From Terriglobia bacterium (GTDB lineage: Bacteria > Acidobacteriota > Terriglobia > Terriglobales > Acidobacteriaceae), in the NCBI GenBank assembly GCA_020073465.1, contig JAIQFC010000003.1, positions 1-64,000 of the forward strand: a stretch of 64,000 nucleotides of DNA. The letters are read 5' to 3'. Positions 34,153-43,007 of the stretch are shown here, piece by piece; position 1 is the stretch's first letter; every line of letters begins with the position of its first letter. The position numbers and the translations under genes are program-made. The notes under the pieces were generated by a model. The model was given only the letters and a program-made list of their open reading frames with translations, was not told the origin of the DNA and did no database searches.

Positions 34153-34437
34153 ATGCGCCTAGTCGGAAAACAACAACTCGATGACTTCGGGCGGCGTCAT
34201 GCCGAGGTCCGCGCTCCCCTCGATGCATGGGCTCTCGAAGTTGAGGAGGCCGAGTGGAATGGGTCTGCTGACATCAAGGCACGATTCCCGAGCGCCAGTT
34301 TCTTAAGCGAGAACCGTGTCATTTTCAACATCAAGGGGAACAAGTACAGGCTAGAAGTGAAAGTCAGCTACGAGGTGAAAGTTGTCTTGGTCATGTGGGT
34401 TGGAACGCACGCCGAGTACTCAAAAAGGAAGTTCTGA
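34153..34437 (+). CDS. higB: HigB-type RelE-superfamily mRNA interferase toxin
   Basis: 94 residues. LDDFGRRHAEVRAPLDAWAL, DIKARFPSASFLSENRVIFN, IKGNKYRLEVKVSYE and VGTHAEYSK are the HigB pattern. HigB cleaves mRNA on the ribosome. The gene precedes its antitoxin, the inverted order typical for hig loci, with a 9-bp gap. Length is normal. Confidence 0.88.
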   Translation: MRLVGKQQLDDFGRRHAEVRAPLDAWALEVEEAEWNGSADIKARFPSASFLSENRVIFNIKGNKYRLEVKVSYEVKVVLVMWVGTHAEYSKRKF

Positions 34438-34446
34438 GGAGAGTCA

Positions 34447-35664
34447 ATGATCACCGCAATCAATTCGGAGCTCGACTACAAGGCTGCTCTCTCCGAGATT
34501 GAAAAGCTGATTGACCTACCTGCGCGTGCTGGTACCGCGGAGGGAGACCGTCTAAATCTACTGACGTTGCTTGTAGAAGATTACGAGCAGCGACATGTTG
34601 AACCGAGAACTCCCGATCCAATCGAGTCCATTAAGTTCCGTATGGAACAGATGAACCTTACGCCACGAGACCTAGTGCCGCTGTTCGGCAGCCGAAGCAG
34701 AGTGTCTGAAGTCTTGTCGGGCAAGCGGCTTCTTTCTCTCCCCATGATTCGAGCATTGCACAAGGGATTAGGAATTCCAGCGAAGGCGCTGTTGCAGGAA
34801 CAGTTTCTCCCAGGAGTCGGCGAGGAAGAAATCGACTGGGAACGATTTCCCATTCGCGAAATGATTGCGCGCGGCTGGCTGAAACATAAGGTTCAGGACA
34901 CACGACACTATGCGCGCGCCATCATGAAACAGTTCCTTGCCCCTCTTGGGGATAATTGGACACCGGTAGCACTCTACAAGCAGTCCCATTACGTGAGGTC
35001 CGCACGACAAATGGACCCGTATGCCATTGCCGCCTGGAAGGCCCGGGTTTGCCTGCGAGCGCTTGAGACCAAAATGTCGGTGGAGTTCAGACCAGAGACT
35101 ATCACTTTGCAATTCATGCACGAGCTAGCTCATTTGAGCGTCTTGAGTGACGGTCCGCGTCACGTGGGCGAGTATCTCAGGAATCTAGGCATCTGTTTCG
35201 TTGTAGAACCGCAGTTACCGGAGACGTATTTGGATGGTGCGGCAGTTCTGGTTAAGGAAAGCTTCCCAGTAGTCGCGGTGACCCTAAGGCATGACCGTGT
35301 GGACAATTTCTGGTTCGTTCTGATGCATGAACTAGCCCATGTTTGGCGACACCTGAATTCCGGCACTTCCGCCTTCTATGACGATCTTGACGTTGAAGAC
35401 TCAGGTAGCTCTCAGGAACAGGAAGCGGATCAAATAGCGGGCGAGGCGCTAATTCCAGAAGAGGAATGGATGCGCAGTCCGGCGCGAAATTTGCGTACTC
35501 CCGAGGCTGTCAATCACTTGGCAAATCGACTTCGAATTCACCCCGCAATAGTTGCGGGTCGGATCAGACACCACTACAAATCTTACCGTGTCTTAAATCG
35601 ACTGGTTGGACATGGACAGGTTCGTTCTGCGTTTGCAGAGTTTGTTGAGCATTCAGGAAGGTGA
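34447..35664 (+). CDS. higA: HigA-like antitoxin fused to an ImmA/IrrE metallopeptidase
   Basis: 405 residues. N-terminal HigA helix-turn-helix (LTPRDLVPLFGSRSRVSEVL, SGKRLLSLPMIRALHKGLGI), then a ~270-residue ImmA/IrrE (DUF955) domain with the metal motif MHELAHVWRHL (H294, E295, H298). Fusions like this are known in hig loci; the peptidase may degrade a repressor. Odd: a second HELAH (MHELAHLSVLSDGP, H225-H229) lies 69 residues earlier, at a place where relatives, from memory, have a non-metal-binding segment. It starts nine bases after higB and is followed at 3 bp by a beta-family gene. Confidence 0.88.
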   Translation: MITAINSELDYKAALSEIEKLIDLPARAGTAEGDRLNLLTLLVEDYEQRHVEPRTPDPIESIKFRMEQMNLTPRDLVPLFGSRSRVSEVLSGKRLLSLPMIRALHKGLGIPAKALLQEQFLPGVGEEEIDWERFPIREMIARGWLKHKVQDTRHYARAIMKQFLAPLGDNWTPVALYKQSHYVRSARQMDPYAIAAWKARVCLRALETKMSVEFRPETITLQFMHELAHLSVLSDGPRHVGEYLRNLGICFVVEPQLPETYLDGAAVLVKESFPVVAVTLRHDRVDNFWFVLMHELAHVWRHLNSGTSAFYDDLDVEDSGSSQEQEADQIAGEALIPEEEWMRSPARNLRTPEAVNHLANRLRIHPAIVAGRIRHHYKSYRVLNRLVGHGQVRSAFAEFVEHSGR

Positions 35665-35667
35665 CGT

Positions 35668-36879
35668 ATGTTTGGTGCTAACCACTATGTGCCAATTCTT
35701 CGCTGGAAACCAGCCGAACGGGGAGCACTCAAGGAACTTCGCGACGAGGATCGTGGGCGAATTACTCCGCTGATTGAGATCCCGCGGAAGCTGTTTGAAG
35801 CACCACAGAACAAAGACACAGAGGGCCAAACGCCAGTTGTAGATCAGATTCCCTTTGAAGAAACCGAAGGGCAGAGGCCTGATCCTGGCCAAGTTCTCTT
35901 TAAGGTAGCCAAGGGTCTCCTAGATGCCTGGCGGTACGATCCGTTTTTCGTTGACCTTTGCCACGTCGACGGCCAGATACCGCAGATCCGCGGCACCAAA
36001 CACACTCTCATACACATCGCTCAGGAAGCCCGAAGGCTTAAGCTCAAACTGATCCCAGTGACTGGCTTGAGCAGAAAGCGTAAATACCAAATCGCAGTTT
36101 CTCATGTGGCTGCTGCGGATGGTCGAGGAGCCTGCGTTCGTGTGTTCCCAGATGACGTACTTCGGCCAACGTTTGCCCACGACCTCACGAGTCTATTGAG
36201 AAATTTATCTCTAAAAGTGGCAGACGTAGACCTGCTCCTGGACTGTCAGGATTTTGATTCCGAGAAACCGAGTTATGAGACCTTATTGAATCGCATTCCT
36301 AGGCTTGAGGAGTGGCGCACGTTCACGCTCGCTAGCGGTGCTTTTCCACAAGATCTGCAGAGGTTTGAAAGAGGTATCCACAAGATTGAAAGACATGATT
36401 GGCTCACCTGGCAGCGATTGGCCCTTGGCGAAGTGGGTTTGAGGAAGCCGAGTTTCTCCGACTACACGGTGCAGTATGGACGCTATGTGGAACCGCCAGA
36501 TTTCTGCAACCCGAGCGCGAGCATCCGCTACACACTCGCCGAACACTGGCTCATCATGCGGGGTGAAGGAATACTCAACGAGGGCGGGCCTGGCTGTGCT
36601 CAATATCCTGCCAGTGCAACTCTTTGGTGCGAGAGCAATGATTTCTACGGACCCGACTTCAGCTATGGTGACAGGTACATCTCAAGAATGAGCGATGGCG
36701 CAGACACCGATGGCAATCCGGCGACTTGGATTCGAGCCGGGATCAATCACCACATGACAGTCGTGTCCCGTCAGATCGCCAGTCTACCCTCTTCTTTAGG
36801 GATCGACGCACCGCGTCGCGCAAATAGCCGCTACTTGCATTCGCAACCAATTCGGCATAGATCCAAGCGCGGGGCTTAG
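35668..36879 (+). CDS. Beta-family protein (T4 beta-protein-like, sce7725 neighbourhood type)
   Basis: 403 residues. The opening YVPILRWKPAERGALKEL and RITPLIEIPRKL, the central DPFFVDLCHVDGQ and the end WIRAGINHHMTVVSRQIASL are characteristic of the Beta_protein/sce7725 family, found with sce7726-type proteins. The function of the family is not established. Starts 3 bp after the HigA-ImmA gene. The last ~45 residues overlap, on the opposite strand, the 3' end of the sce7726 gene (36743-36879). Confidence 0.75.
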   Translation: MFGANHYVPILRWKPAERGALKELRDEDRGRITPLIEIPRKLFEAPQNKDTEGQTPVVDQIPFEETEGQRPDPGQVLFKVAKGLLDAWRYDPFFVDLCHVDGQIPQIRGTKHTLIHIAQEARRLKLKLIPVTGLSRKRKYQIAVSHVAAADGRGACVRVFPDDVLRPTFAHDLTSLLRNLSLKVADVDLLLDCQDFDSEKPSYETLLNRIPRLEEWRTFTLASGAFPQDLQRFERGIHKIERHDWLTWQRLALGEVGLRKPSFSDYTVQYGRYVEPPDFCNPSASIRYTLAEHWLIMRGEGILNEGGPGCAQYPASATLWCESNDFYGPDFSYGDRYISRMSDGADTDGNPATWIRAGINHHMTVVSRQIASLPSSLGIDAPRRANSRYLHSQPIRHRSKRGA

Positions 36880-37339
36880 AGCATGGGATTCTCGTCTTCT
36901 TGATTTGGGTGAGCAGCCCAAGTGCTTCCTCCCGCCAAAGGAGCATCACGACTGACATTGGGTCGGGGGAGGGATTTGCTGTGGGCAATCTGAGATCGCG
37001 AAACAATATGCTGTCATACCTCATCCGAGCTATCCGAATACCCCACCAATCGGGAATAACTTCGATAGCATGGAGTAGATGACGTTCCCCCACCACTAGC
37101 GTCACCAGGTCGAACACAGCTGTATACGCAATGATTTGTTCAGGAAGCCGCTTCAGAGTGTCACGATCACTCTTGAGTTCGTATCCGTGCATAGTACCGT
37201 TTACGACGGCGATGTCGGCTCGACACGCACCGTGAAGCAGTCCCAGTTCTTCAAGGATTACAGTGTCATGATCGGCCGCGTGGACCGCTGTTAGCTCTCG
37301 CTTCAGTAACGTACGAATCTGAGAATCGCCTATGCGCAG
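36743..37339 (-). CDS. sce7726-family protein, putative PD-(D/E)XK nuclease, likely CTG start
   Basis: 198 residues if read from CTG at 37339. Residues 38-60 contain ACRADIAVVNGTMHGYELKS with D42, E54 and K56, the D-x11-ExK spacing of PD-(D/E)XK nucleases. The family continuation RDTLKRLPEQIIAYTAVFDLVTLVVGERH follows (split here for length: RDTLKRLPEQIIAYT, AVFDLVTLVVGERH). The first ATG (37192) would cut off the D42 and the N-terminal helix. The frame is open back to 37396 with no ATG, GTG or TTG, but AAGGAG sits six bases before CTG at 37339 and the protein then begins LRIGDSQIRTLLKREL, where relatives begin. It converges on the beta-family gene with a 137-bp overlap and lies 46 bp beyond the gyrA stop. 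Confidence 0.75.
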   Translation of the reverse strand: MRIGDSQIRTLLKRELTAVHAADHDTVILEELGLLHGACRADIAVVNGTMHGYELKSDRDTLKRLPEQIIAYTAVFDLVTLVVGERHLLHAIEVIPDWWGIRIARMRYDSILFRDLRLPTANPSPDPMSVVMLLWREEALGLLTQIKKTRIPCSKPRAWIYAELVANASSGYLRDAVRRSLKKRVDWRSDGTRLSCGD

Positions 37340-37385
37340 GATCGGCTCCTTGCGAGATTCTAGCCGGGTTCCAAGAAACTGTGAG

Positions 37386-40070
37386 TTACTGAATTAGTGT
37401 CCCCCCGTTACCGCCATTCGGTTCTTCATCGGGGACGATGACGACGGCAGCGGCTACGCGGTCGCCGGGCTCCAGGTGCAGGAGGCGGACGCCCTGGGCA
37501 TTGCGGCCGGATTCGCGGATGGTCTTTGAATCCATGCGGATGATTTTGCCGTAGTGGCTGATCAGCATGACCTCAGAAGTTTCGTCGACCTGCGCGATGC
37601 CGACTACTTTGCCGTTGCGCTCGGTGGTCTTCAGGTTGATGACGCCTTTGCCGGCGCGGTTGGTGAGGCGGTATTCGTCGGCGGGGGTACGCTTGCCGAA
37701 TCCGTTTTCGGTGACGGAGAGGATCAGGGAGCCTTTGACCGTCACGTCGATGACTTCGGGCTCGGCTTCGCCTTCCTTCGCGGGCGCTGAAGCGCCCTCG
37801 ACAGCCGAGGCGGCTGTCGCTACGCGTTCTGTGCCGGGTTTGGGCGTCGTGGCCATGCCGACTACGTAGTCGTTCTTGTCGAGGTCGATGCCCCAGACAC
37901 CGTAGGCGGCGCGGCCCATGGGGCGAACGTGGCTCTCGTCGAAACGGACAGCCATCCCCTCATGCGAAGCCAGGAAGATGATCTGGTTGCCGTTGGTGAT
38001 GCGGGCAGCGACCAGTTCGTCGCCTTGCTCGATGCCGATGGCGTTGATGCCGATGGAGCGCACGTGCATGAATTCGCGCAGTTCGGATTTCTTCACCAGG
38101 CCGTTGCGGGTGGCGAAGAAGATGTATTTGTTTTCTTGTTCGAGATTGCGGACGGCGAGCATGGTCTTGACGGTCTCGCCGGGCTGCAGCGACACCAGAC
38201 TGCCGATGTGTTTGCCTTTGCCGGCGGCGCTGACGTCGGGAATCTCGTAGACCTTGAGCCAGTAGACGCGGCCCTTGTTGGTGAACATCATGATGTAGGC
38301 GTGAGTTGAGGCGATGAAGAGATGCTCGACGAAATCCTCGTCGCGCGTCTTCATGCCCGTGCGGCCCGTGCCTCCGCGGCGCTGCATGCGGTAGGTGGAG
38401 ATTGGCGTGCGCTTCATGTAGCCGGAGTGGCTAACGGTGACGGCAGTCTGCTCGTCGGCGATCAGGTCTTCGAGGACGATTTCGGCGGCTTCGTCTTCGA
38501 TGCGCGTGCGGCGCTCGTCTCCGTAGAGCTTCTTCACTTCCTCGAGCTCTTTGATGATGACGGCGCGCAGCTTCTTCTCGGAGCCGAGAATGGATTCGTA
38601 TTCGGCGATGTTGTCACGGACCTGCTTCAGCTCGTTGGCAATTTCATCGATCGAAAGCTTCGTCAGACGGTGCAACTGCAGTTCGAGGATGGCGTCGGCC
38701 TGCTTGGTGGTGAAGGGCTTTTCGGGGCTGAGCCTGGGAGCGCGGCCCGTGGTGTTGATGTCGATCTTCTTGCCACCGAAGTACAGGACCAAATTTTCGC
38801 GGGCATCCGCGCGGTTGGCGCTGCCGCGGATGATGGCGATCACGTTGTCGAGATGGTCGAGGGCGGTGAGATAGCCTTCGAGAATGTGTTCGCGATCTTG
38901 CGCCTTCGCCAGCAGGTAGGCAGTGCGGCGGCGGACTACGTCGACACGGTGCTCGATGAAGTACTTAATGGTCGCGATCAGTCCCAGTTCGCGGGGCTGG
39001 CCATTGCATACGGCGAGCAGGATCATGGAGAAGCTCTCCTGCATCTGCGTGTGCTTGAAGAGCTTGTTGAGGACGATTTGCGGTTCTGCCGTGCGCTTGA
39101 GTTCGACGACGATGCGCATGCCGTCGCGGTCGCTTTCGTCGCGAATGTCAGAGATGTCTTCGATGTCTTTGTCGTTGACGAGCTGGGCGATCCGCTCGAC
39201 CAGGCGGGCCTTGTTCACCTGATAGGGAATTTCGGTGACGATGATGGCCTGGCGGTCTTTGCTGATGTTCTCGATGGCAGCTTTGGCGCGCATCATGAAG
39301 CGGCCACGTCCGGTGCGGTAGGCTTCGAAGATTCCGGCGCGTCCGTGGATGACGCCGGCGGTGGGGAAATCGGGGCCCTGAACGTACTTCAGAATCTCGG
39401 CAAGCTGCGCGTTCGGATTGTTGACCAGCGTGATCGTCGCGTCGACAATCTCCGTTAGATTGTGCGGCGGAATCTTGGTGGCCATGCCGACGGCGATTCC
39501 GTCGGATCCGTTGATCAGCAGATTCGGAATGCGCGTGGGAAGAACGTCGGGCTCGACTTCGCTGCCGTCGTAATTGGGATGGAAGTCGACCGTATCTTTG
39601 TCGAGATCTTCGAGCAGCGCGGTGGAAACCTGCGCAAGTTTGGCTTCGGTGTAACGATCAGCCGCGGGAGGATCGCCGTCGACGGAACCGAAGTTTCCCT
39701 GACCGAAGATCAGCGGGTAGCGCATGCTCCAGGGCTGCGCGAGGCGAACGAGCGCGTCGTACACGGCAAGGTTGCCGTGCGGATGGTACTTGCCCATCAC
39801 GTCGCCGACGATGCGGGCGCACTTGCGCGTGGCCTTGTTCGGCTGCAGCCCCATCTGGGCCATCGTAAAAAGTATGCGGCGATGCACGGGCTTGAGTCCG
39901 TCTTTGACGTCGGGCAGGGCGCGGCCGATGATCACCGACATCGCATAGTCGAGATACGAGTGCCGCATCTCCTCTTCGATGTTGACGGGCTGAATATTCA
40001 AGGCGCCGGGACTGCCGTCACCGCCGGGAGGAGGAGTCAATGGGAGTTCGGGATTCTGATCGTCGGGCAT
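37386..40070 (-). CDS. gyrA: DNA gyrase subunit A
   Basis: 894 residues. Winged-helix/tower core with active-site Tyr in [13 protein letters not shown] (Y140), a C-terminal beta-pinwheel domain with GyrA-box [10 protein letters not shown]. Cleaves and rejoins DNA with GyrB. In the quinolone region the sequence is [11 protein letters not shown]: the positions of E. coli D82 and S83 are N100 and L101 (codons AAC and CTT). Between pinwheel blades, ~25 residues ([20 protein letters not shown]) are encoded by dispersed repeat C (37799-37825) plus a GGGCGCTGAAGCGCCC hairpin, in frame. Confidence 0.97.
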   Translation of the reverse strand: MPDDQNPELPLTPPPGGDGSPGALNIQPVNIEEEMRHSYLDYAMSVIIGRALPDVKDGLKPVHRRILFTMAQMGLQPNKATRKCARIVGDVMGKYHPHGNLAVYDALVRLAQPWSMRYPLIFGQGNFGSVDGDPPAADRYTEAKLAQVSTALLEDLDKDTVDFHPNYDGSEVEPDVLPTRIPNLLINGSDGIAVGMATKIPPHNLTEIVDATITLVNNPNAQLAEILKYVQGPDFPTAGVIHGRAGIFEAYRTGRGRFMMRAKAAIENISKDRQAIIVTEIPYQVNKARLVERIAQLVNDKDIEDISDIRDESDRDGMRIVVELKRTAEPQIVLNKLFKHTQMQESFSMILLAVCNGQPRELGLIATIKYFIEHRVDVVRRRTAYLLAKAQDREHILEGYLTALDHLDNVIAIIRGSANRADARENLVLYFGGKKIDINTTGRAPRLSPEKPFTTKQADAILELQLHRLTKLSIDEIANELKQVRDNIAEYESILGSEKKLRAVIIKELEEVKKLYGDERRTRIEDEAAEIVLEDLIADEQTAVTVSHSGYMKRTPISTYRMQRRGGTGRTGMKTRDEDFVEHLFIASTHAYIMMFTNKGRVYWLKVYEIPDVSAAGKGKHIGSLVSLQPGETVKTMLAVRNLEQENKYIFFATRNGLVKKSELREFMHVRSIGINAIGIEQGDELVAARITNGNQIIFLASHEGMAVRFDESHVRPMGRAAYGVWGIDLDKNDYVVGMATTPKPGTERVATAASAVEGASAPAKEGEAEPEVIDVTVKGSLILSVTENGFGKRTPADEYRLTNRAGKGVINLKTTERNGKVVGIAQVDETSEVMLISHYGKIIRMDSKTIRESGRNAQGVRLLHLEPGDRVAAAVVIVPDEEPNGGNGGTLIQ
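37783..37825. repeat. Repeat C and a hairpin inside gyrA
   Basis: GGGCGCTGAAGCGCCC (37782-37797) followed by CGACAGCCGAGGCGGCTGTC plus GCTACGC (37799-37825). The latter is nearly identical to intergenic copies at 13366 and 52167. Confidence 0.8.
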
Positions 40071-40081
40071 GGTTGGCTCTT

Positions 40082-40485
40082 AGCCTTTAGCTGTTGGCTC
40101 TTTGCTTTCTCATGGCCTGTCATCAGCTCGAAACCAGGCTGTGGGATGCGCTACCTGGAATCTTGTAACTAATTGTATTTATAGGATGTTACGGGCCCTG
40201 AGAACTAGATTGATTATAGCATGTTTGAAGGCTCTTTGTGGCATGCTGGAGGTCCCGCGGATGACCATTCTGGTGCCCTGCTTGGTACTTTTCTTTCGCC
40301 CCTTTCGGGGCTTTGTTTCGTGACCTGCCTAACCCACAGCTTACGCTGTGGGCTGCATTCTTTCGCCGGTCCGCGGCTGGGCTGCTCTCCGGCGGCCACC
40401 TCGGCGACTGGAATGTCGGAATTCACAGACTCACTGCTGGCGTCCTCGAAACTGATTCTCGAATTGAAGCGAGGAATGCGGAAGG
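40082..40485. repeat. gyrA upstream gap with repeat B
   Basis: 415 bp. TTCGCCCCTTTCGGGGCTTT, then CCCACAGCTTACGCTGTGGG and TTTCGCCGGTCCGCGGCTGG (40294-40384), parallel to 10540-10622. Near gyrA there is a degenerate F-type stretch (TAGCCTTTAGCTGTTGGCTC, 40081-40100). No gene and no convincing gyrA promoter was found. Confidence 0.7.
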
Positions 40486-41241
40486 CTAGGGGCGCGTTAC
40501 TACTTCATTGGGCGCGTTGGGCAGGACGAAATGGACTCCGCGGGCCTGGTTGGACTTCAGCGTCTCGGGCAGATTCAGAGTGGTGAGTTCGATTTTCTTG
40601 TTCCAGTAACCGTCGGTGTAGTAGTCGCCGCGGGCGTACATCACGCCACCGACGATGGAGTAGTCACGGACTTCTTCGCTATGGCCGTCGCGGAAGATGA
40701 GCACTGCGGGAGGGAGTTCGTGGGCAGTTAGCGGATCGGCAGCAGCGCTCATTGCTGAATGAGTTCTTGCGGGACTGGCGGACGCGATGACTCTGACGGT
40801 TTCGCGATCGTCGCGCTGGTTCTCAGACACCTCTGCGCTGCTCAGGCGGACGTAACGGTTTCCGCGGAGCTCGATCAACAGAGGTTGCGAGGGGGGTGGA
40901 GGCGGTTGCTCGGGAGTCCTGTTGAGCGCAGAGAGGGCTTCTATCAGGGTGAGCGCCGAGGGTGCCGCGGTGGAAGAGTCCGAGGGAGAAGTATTGTCAG
41001 GAAACAGAGAATCAGAGAACAGTCCGAACGGAAGAAGCGGCAGATGATGCGGACTGCGGCCCTGGAATGTTTTCGCAAGTGCCGTGAAGTCCCCGCCGGG
41101 AGGGAGGCTACGCACTCCGGCGGGCATGGAAGGCTGCGGGCCGGGCTTAGCGGGAGAAGGAGAATGTGCTGAGACCGGACGCTGCGCAAATGCCAAGGTT
41201 GCGAAGGCTGCGAACAGAGCGATCTGAAGCAGCCTGCGCAT
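40486..41241 (-). CDS. Exported protein with C-terminal 'FRDGH...YSIVGG' domain, paralogue 1
   Basis: 251 residues with signal peptide (LLQIALFAAFATLAFAQ), a long Pro/Ser-rich region and a C-terminal ~60-residue domain: AVLIFRDGHSEEVRDYSIVG, ...KKIELTTLNLPETLKSNQAR, GVHFVLP. The neighbour upstream has the same C-terminal domain. It begins 2 bp after the neighbour's stop, so the two are one operon. The domain resembles small beta modules found at the surface in acidobacteria; function unknown. Confidence 0.75.
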   Translation of the reverse strand: MRRLLQIALFAAFATLAFAQRPVSAHSPSPAKPGPQPSMPAGVRSLPPGGDFTALAKTFQGRSPHHLPLLPFGLFSDSLFPDNTSPSDSSTAAPSALTLIEALSALNRTPEQPPPPPSQPLLIELRGNRYVRLSSAEVSENQRDDRETVRVIASASPARTHSAMSAAADPLTAHELPPAVLIFRDGHSEEVRDYSIVGGVMYARGDYYTDGYWNKKIELTTLNLPETLKSNQARGVHFVLPNAPNEVVTRP

Positions 41242-41243
41242 AG

Positions 41244-41993
41244 TCAGTTCGCTTGAGCGGTGGGAGGCAACTGAAAGCTGACGCCGCGTTCGTCGTTCTT
41301 CTTCTGCGTAGCATCGAGATCGAGATCGGCAATCGCGATCCTGCGAGAGTGTCCGGGGGTCAAATCAAAAAGCGTCTGGCCCACAATGGCATAGTTTCCA
41401 ACTTCGATCTGGTGACCGTCCTTGAAGACGAGAAGGGTTGGCTCCTGAGGCGGTTCGGGAGGCGCAGGAGTAAAGTCAACGCGCTCTCCAGCGTGAGCAG
41501 GGAGCGCATCCTTTACCGGAGGAACATAGGTCTCTTCACCGCGGCCGCGACGATCGAAGATGGTTGGACCACCCTGGTATTCAGACTCATCGTCGGCGTA
41601 CTGCTCTGTTTCCGGTTGGTCTTGCTGGTAGGGTACAGGAACGTACACCGGGTACAGAGCCGAGCCGTATACGGGAAAGAAATTCTCCGTGCGATGATGA
41701 CGATGGTGGTCACGATCGACACCGCTGTCGTGTCTTGGGACGTTGGTGAAAAACTGAACGCCCGCAGTCGGATTGGGAGTGAAACCGCGGGGACCGAGCG
41801 AGGTCACGCTGGGGGGCGTGCCATTGATCGCGCGGCCACCGAATCCAGGGGAAGTTACAGAAGCGGGCACACCATTAATCTGGCCGAAGCTGCTGGGAAC
41901 AAGAGATGCCAGCAGAAAAAGCAGCCCAAACACCGCGACCGTAGGCGCAATCCGTCGCCGCACAGAATCATGATACTCCACGAAGCAAGCCAT
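41244..41993 (-). CDS. Exported protein with the same C-terminal domain, paralogue 2
   Basis: 249 residues from the ATG at 41993, which has GAGG upstream (an ATG at 42026 is possible). A hydrophobic segment (TVAVFGLLFLLASLVPSSFG) acts as signal peptide or anchor. Then a Gly/Pro/Asn-rich part with a His/Arg cluster (DRDHHRHHR) and a tyrosine/proline stretch (YPVYVPVPYQQ). The C-terminus TLLVFKDGHQIEVGNYAIVG ... RGVSFQLPPT matches paralogue 1. No family name known. Confidence 0.75.
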   Translation of the reverse strand: MACFVEYHDSVRRRIAPTVAVFGLLFLLASLVPSSFGQINGVPASVTSPGFGGRAINGTPPSVTSLGPRGFTPNPTAGVQFFTNVPRHDSGVDRDHHRHHRTENFFPVYGSALYPVYVPVPYQQDQPETEQYADDESEYQGGPTIFDRRGRGEETYVPPVKDALPAHAGERVDFTPAPPEPPQEPTLLVFKDGHQIEVGNYAIVGQTLFDLTPGHSRRIAIADLDLDATQKKNDERGVSFQLPPTAQAN

Positions 41994-42388
41994 GGCGCAC
42001 CTCGAAAGTGGACTTGGCTCTTCCATCTATTGGATTAGACGGACGAGCCGGCAGATGCCCGATTCGAAACGCGGGCGGAAGTAATGCCGGCGTTTGCCGG
42101 CCGCTGTAAGTTACTGGCGAAGAGCGAGTTACAGTGGGAGCAGTGATACGGGCTATAATTTCAGCGCATTGTCAATTTTTGTCTGATCTGGGTAGTGGTG
42201 CAACTTGATAAGGAAGCGAGCCAAACGCGCGATTTTCGCGTCGCAAAGAACGCGACCCTTCGACGCGCTGCGCTTGCTCAGGGCAGGCAGCTTCGCGCGA
42301 CTCGCCCAGATTCCTCGCGGCGCATAGAACGCTTGCTCGGAATGACAATTAGAACTGCACCGATCGGGGCATTTTTCCGGTTCCTCTT
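41994..42388. promoter_or_regulatory. Gap upstream of the PASTA gene, with TATAAT box and repeat A
   Basis: A perfect TATAAT (42154-42159) on the plus strand without a good -35, followed by repeat A (ACCCTTCGACGCGCTGCGCT plus TGCTCAGGGCAG, 42253-42286). Divergent promoters for the exported paralogues (minus) and the PASTA gene (plus) must lie here. Confidence 0.4.
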
Positions 42389-42999
42389 ATGAAGTCTTTC
42401 GTCCGCTTCGCATTTTTGGCGTTGGTGCTGGTGATGGTGGCGCTGGTCTCAGCGCTTACGGCGATGCGATTTGCCATTCACGGGCAGGAGGTCGGAGTGC
42501 CAGCGCTGGTGGGGATGTCTCCGGCGGAGGCGGAACGCGCGGTGGCTGGGCTGGGACTGCAGATCGAGATCGAGCGGCAGTACTACAGCCCGCAGATTGC
42601 CGAGGGCAGGATCATGTCGCAACTGCCGCTGCCGGGGACCAAGGTGAGGCGAGGCTGGCAGGTGCGCGTGGCCCAGAGCCTGGGGCCGATCCGGGTGGCG
42701 ATTCCTGATGTGACCGGGCAGAGCAGGCGGGCTGCGGAATTGAACGTCAAACGGCGCGGACTGGAGTTGACTTCGACCGCCGAGGTGCAGATGGTGGGCA
42801 TCGATTCAAGCTGGGGAATGTGAGCGTGGCCTCTCCGCCGGAGCCCAGTTCCGCAGGGGTGCCAGGGGAGGCAACTGCTCCGGTCGCGCCCAGCGTACCG
42901 CCACCGCAGCCGACGCCGGCGAGCATGATCGTGTCGCAGAACCCGGCGGCAGGGCAGAAGGTTGAGGCGGGGGCGGCGGTGAGTTTCGAGGTGCGGTAG
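42389..42999 (+). pseudogene. PASTA-domain membrane protein with a frameshift
   Basis: The first frame (42389-42823) encodes a signal-anchor (FAFLALVLVMVALVSALTAM) and two PASTA-like repeats (VPALVGMSPAEAERAVAGLG, ...IPDVTGQSRRAAELNVKRRG). It ends abruptly in VGIDSSWGM. A second frame (-1) continues GNVSVASPPEPSSAG, a Pro-rich linker, and SMIVSQNPAAGQKVEAGAAV to a stop at 42999, completing a PASTA repeat. One missing base near 42808-42813 (for example AGCTGG from AGCCTGG) would join them. PASTA modules bind peptidoglycan or beta-lactams. Either a real pseudogene or a sequencing error. Confidence 0.75.
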
Positions 43000-43007
43000 T
43001 AAAGCGC

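Noticed and set aside
39740-39800. Acquired quinolone resistance
   Set aside because: The residues are probably native to the lineage; nothing suggests recent selection, so I report natural variation only.
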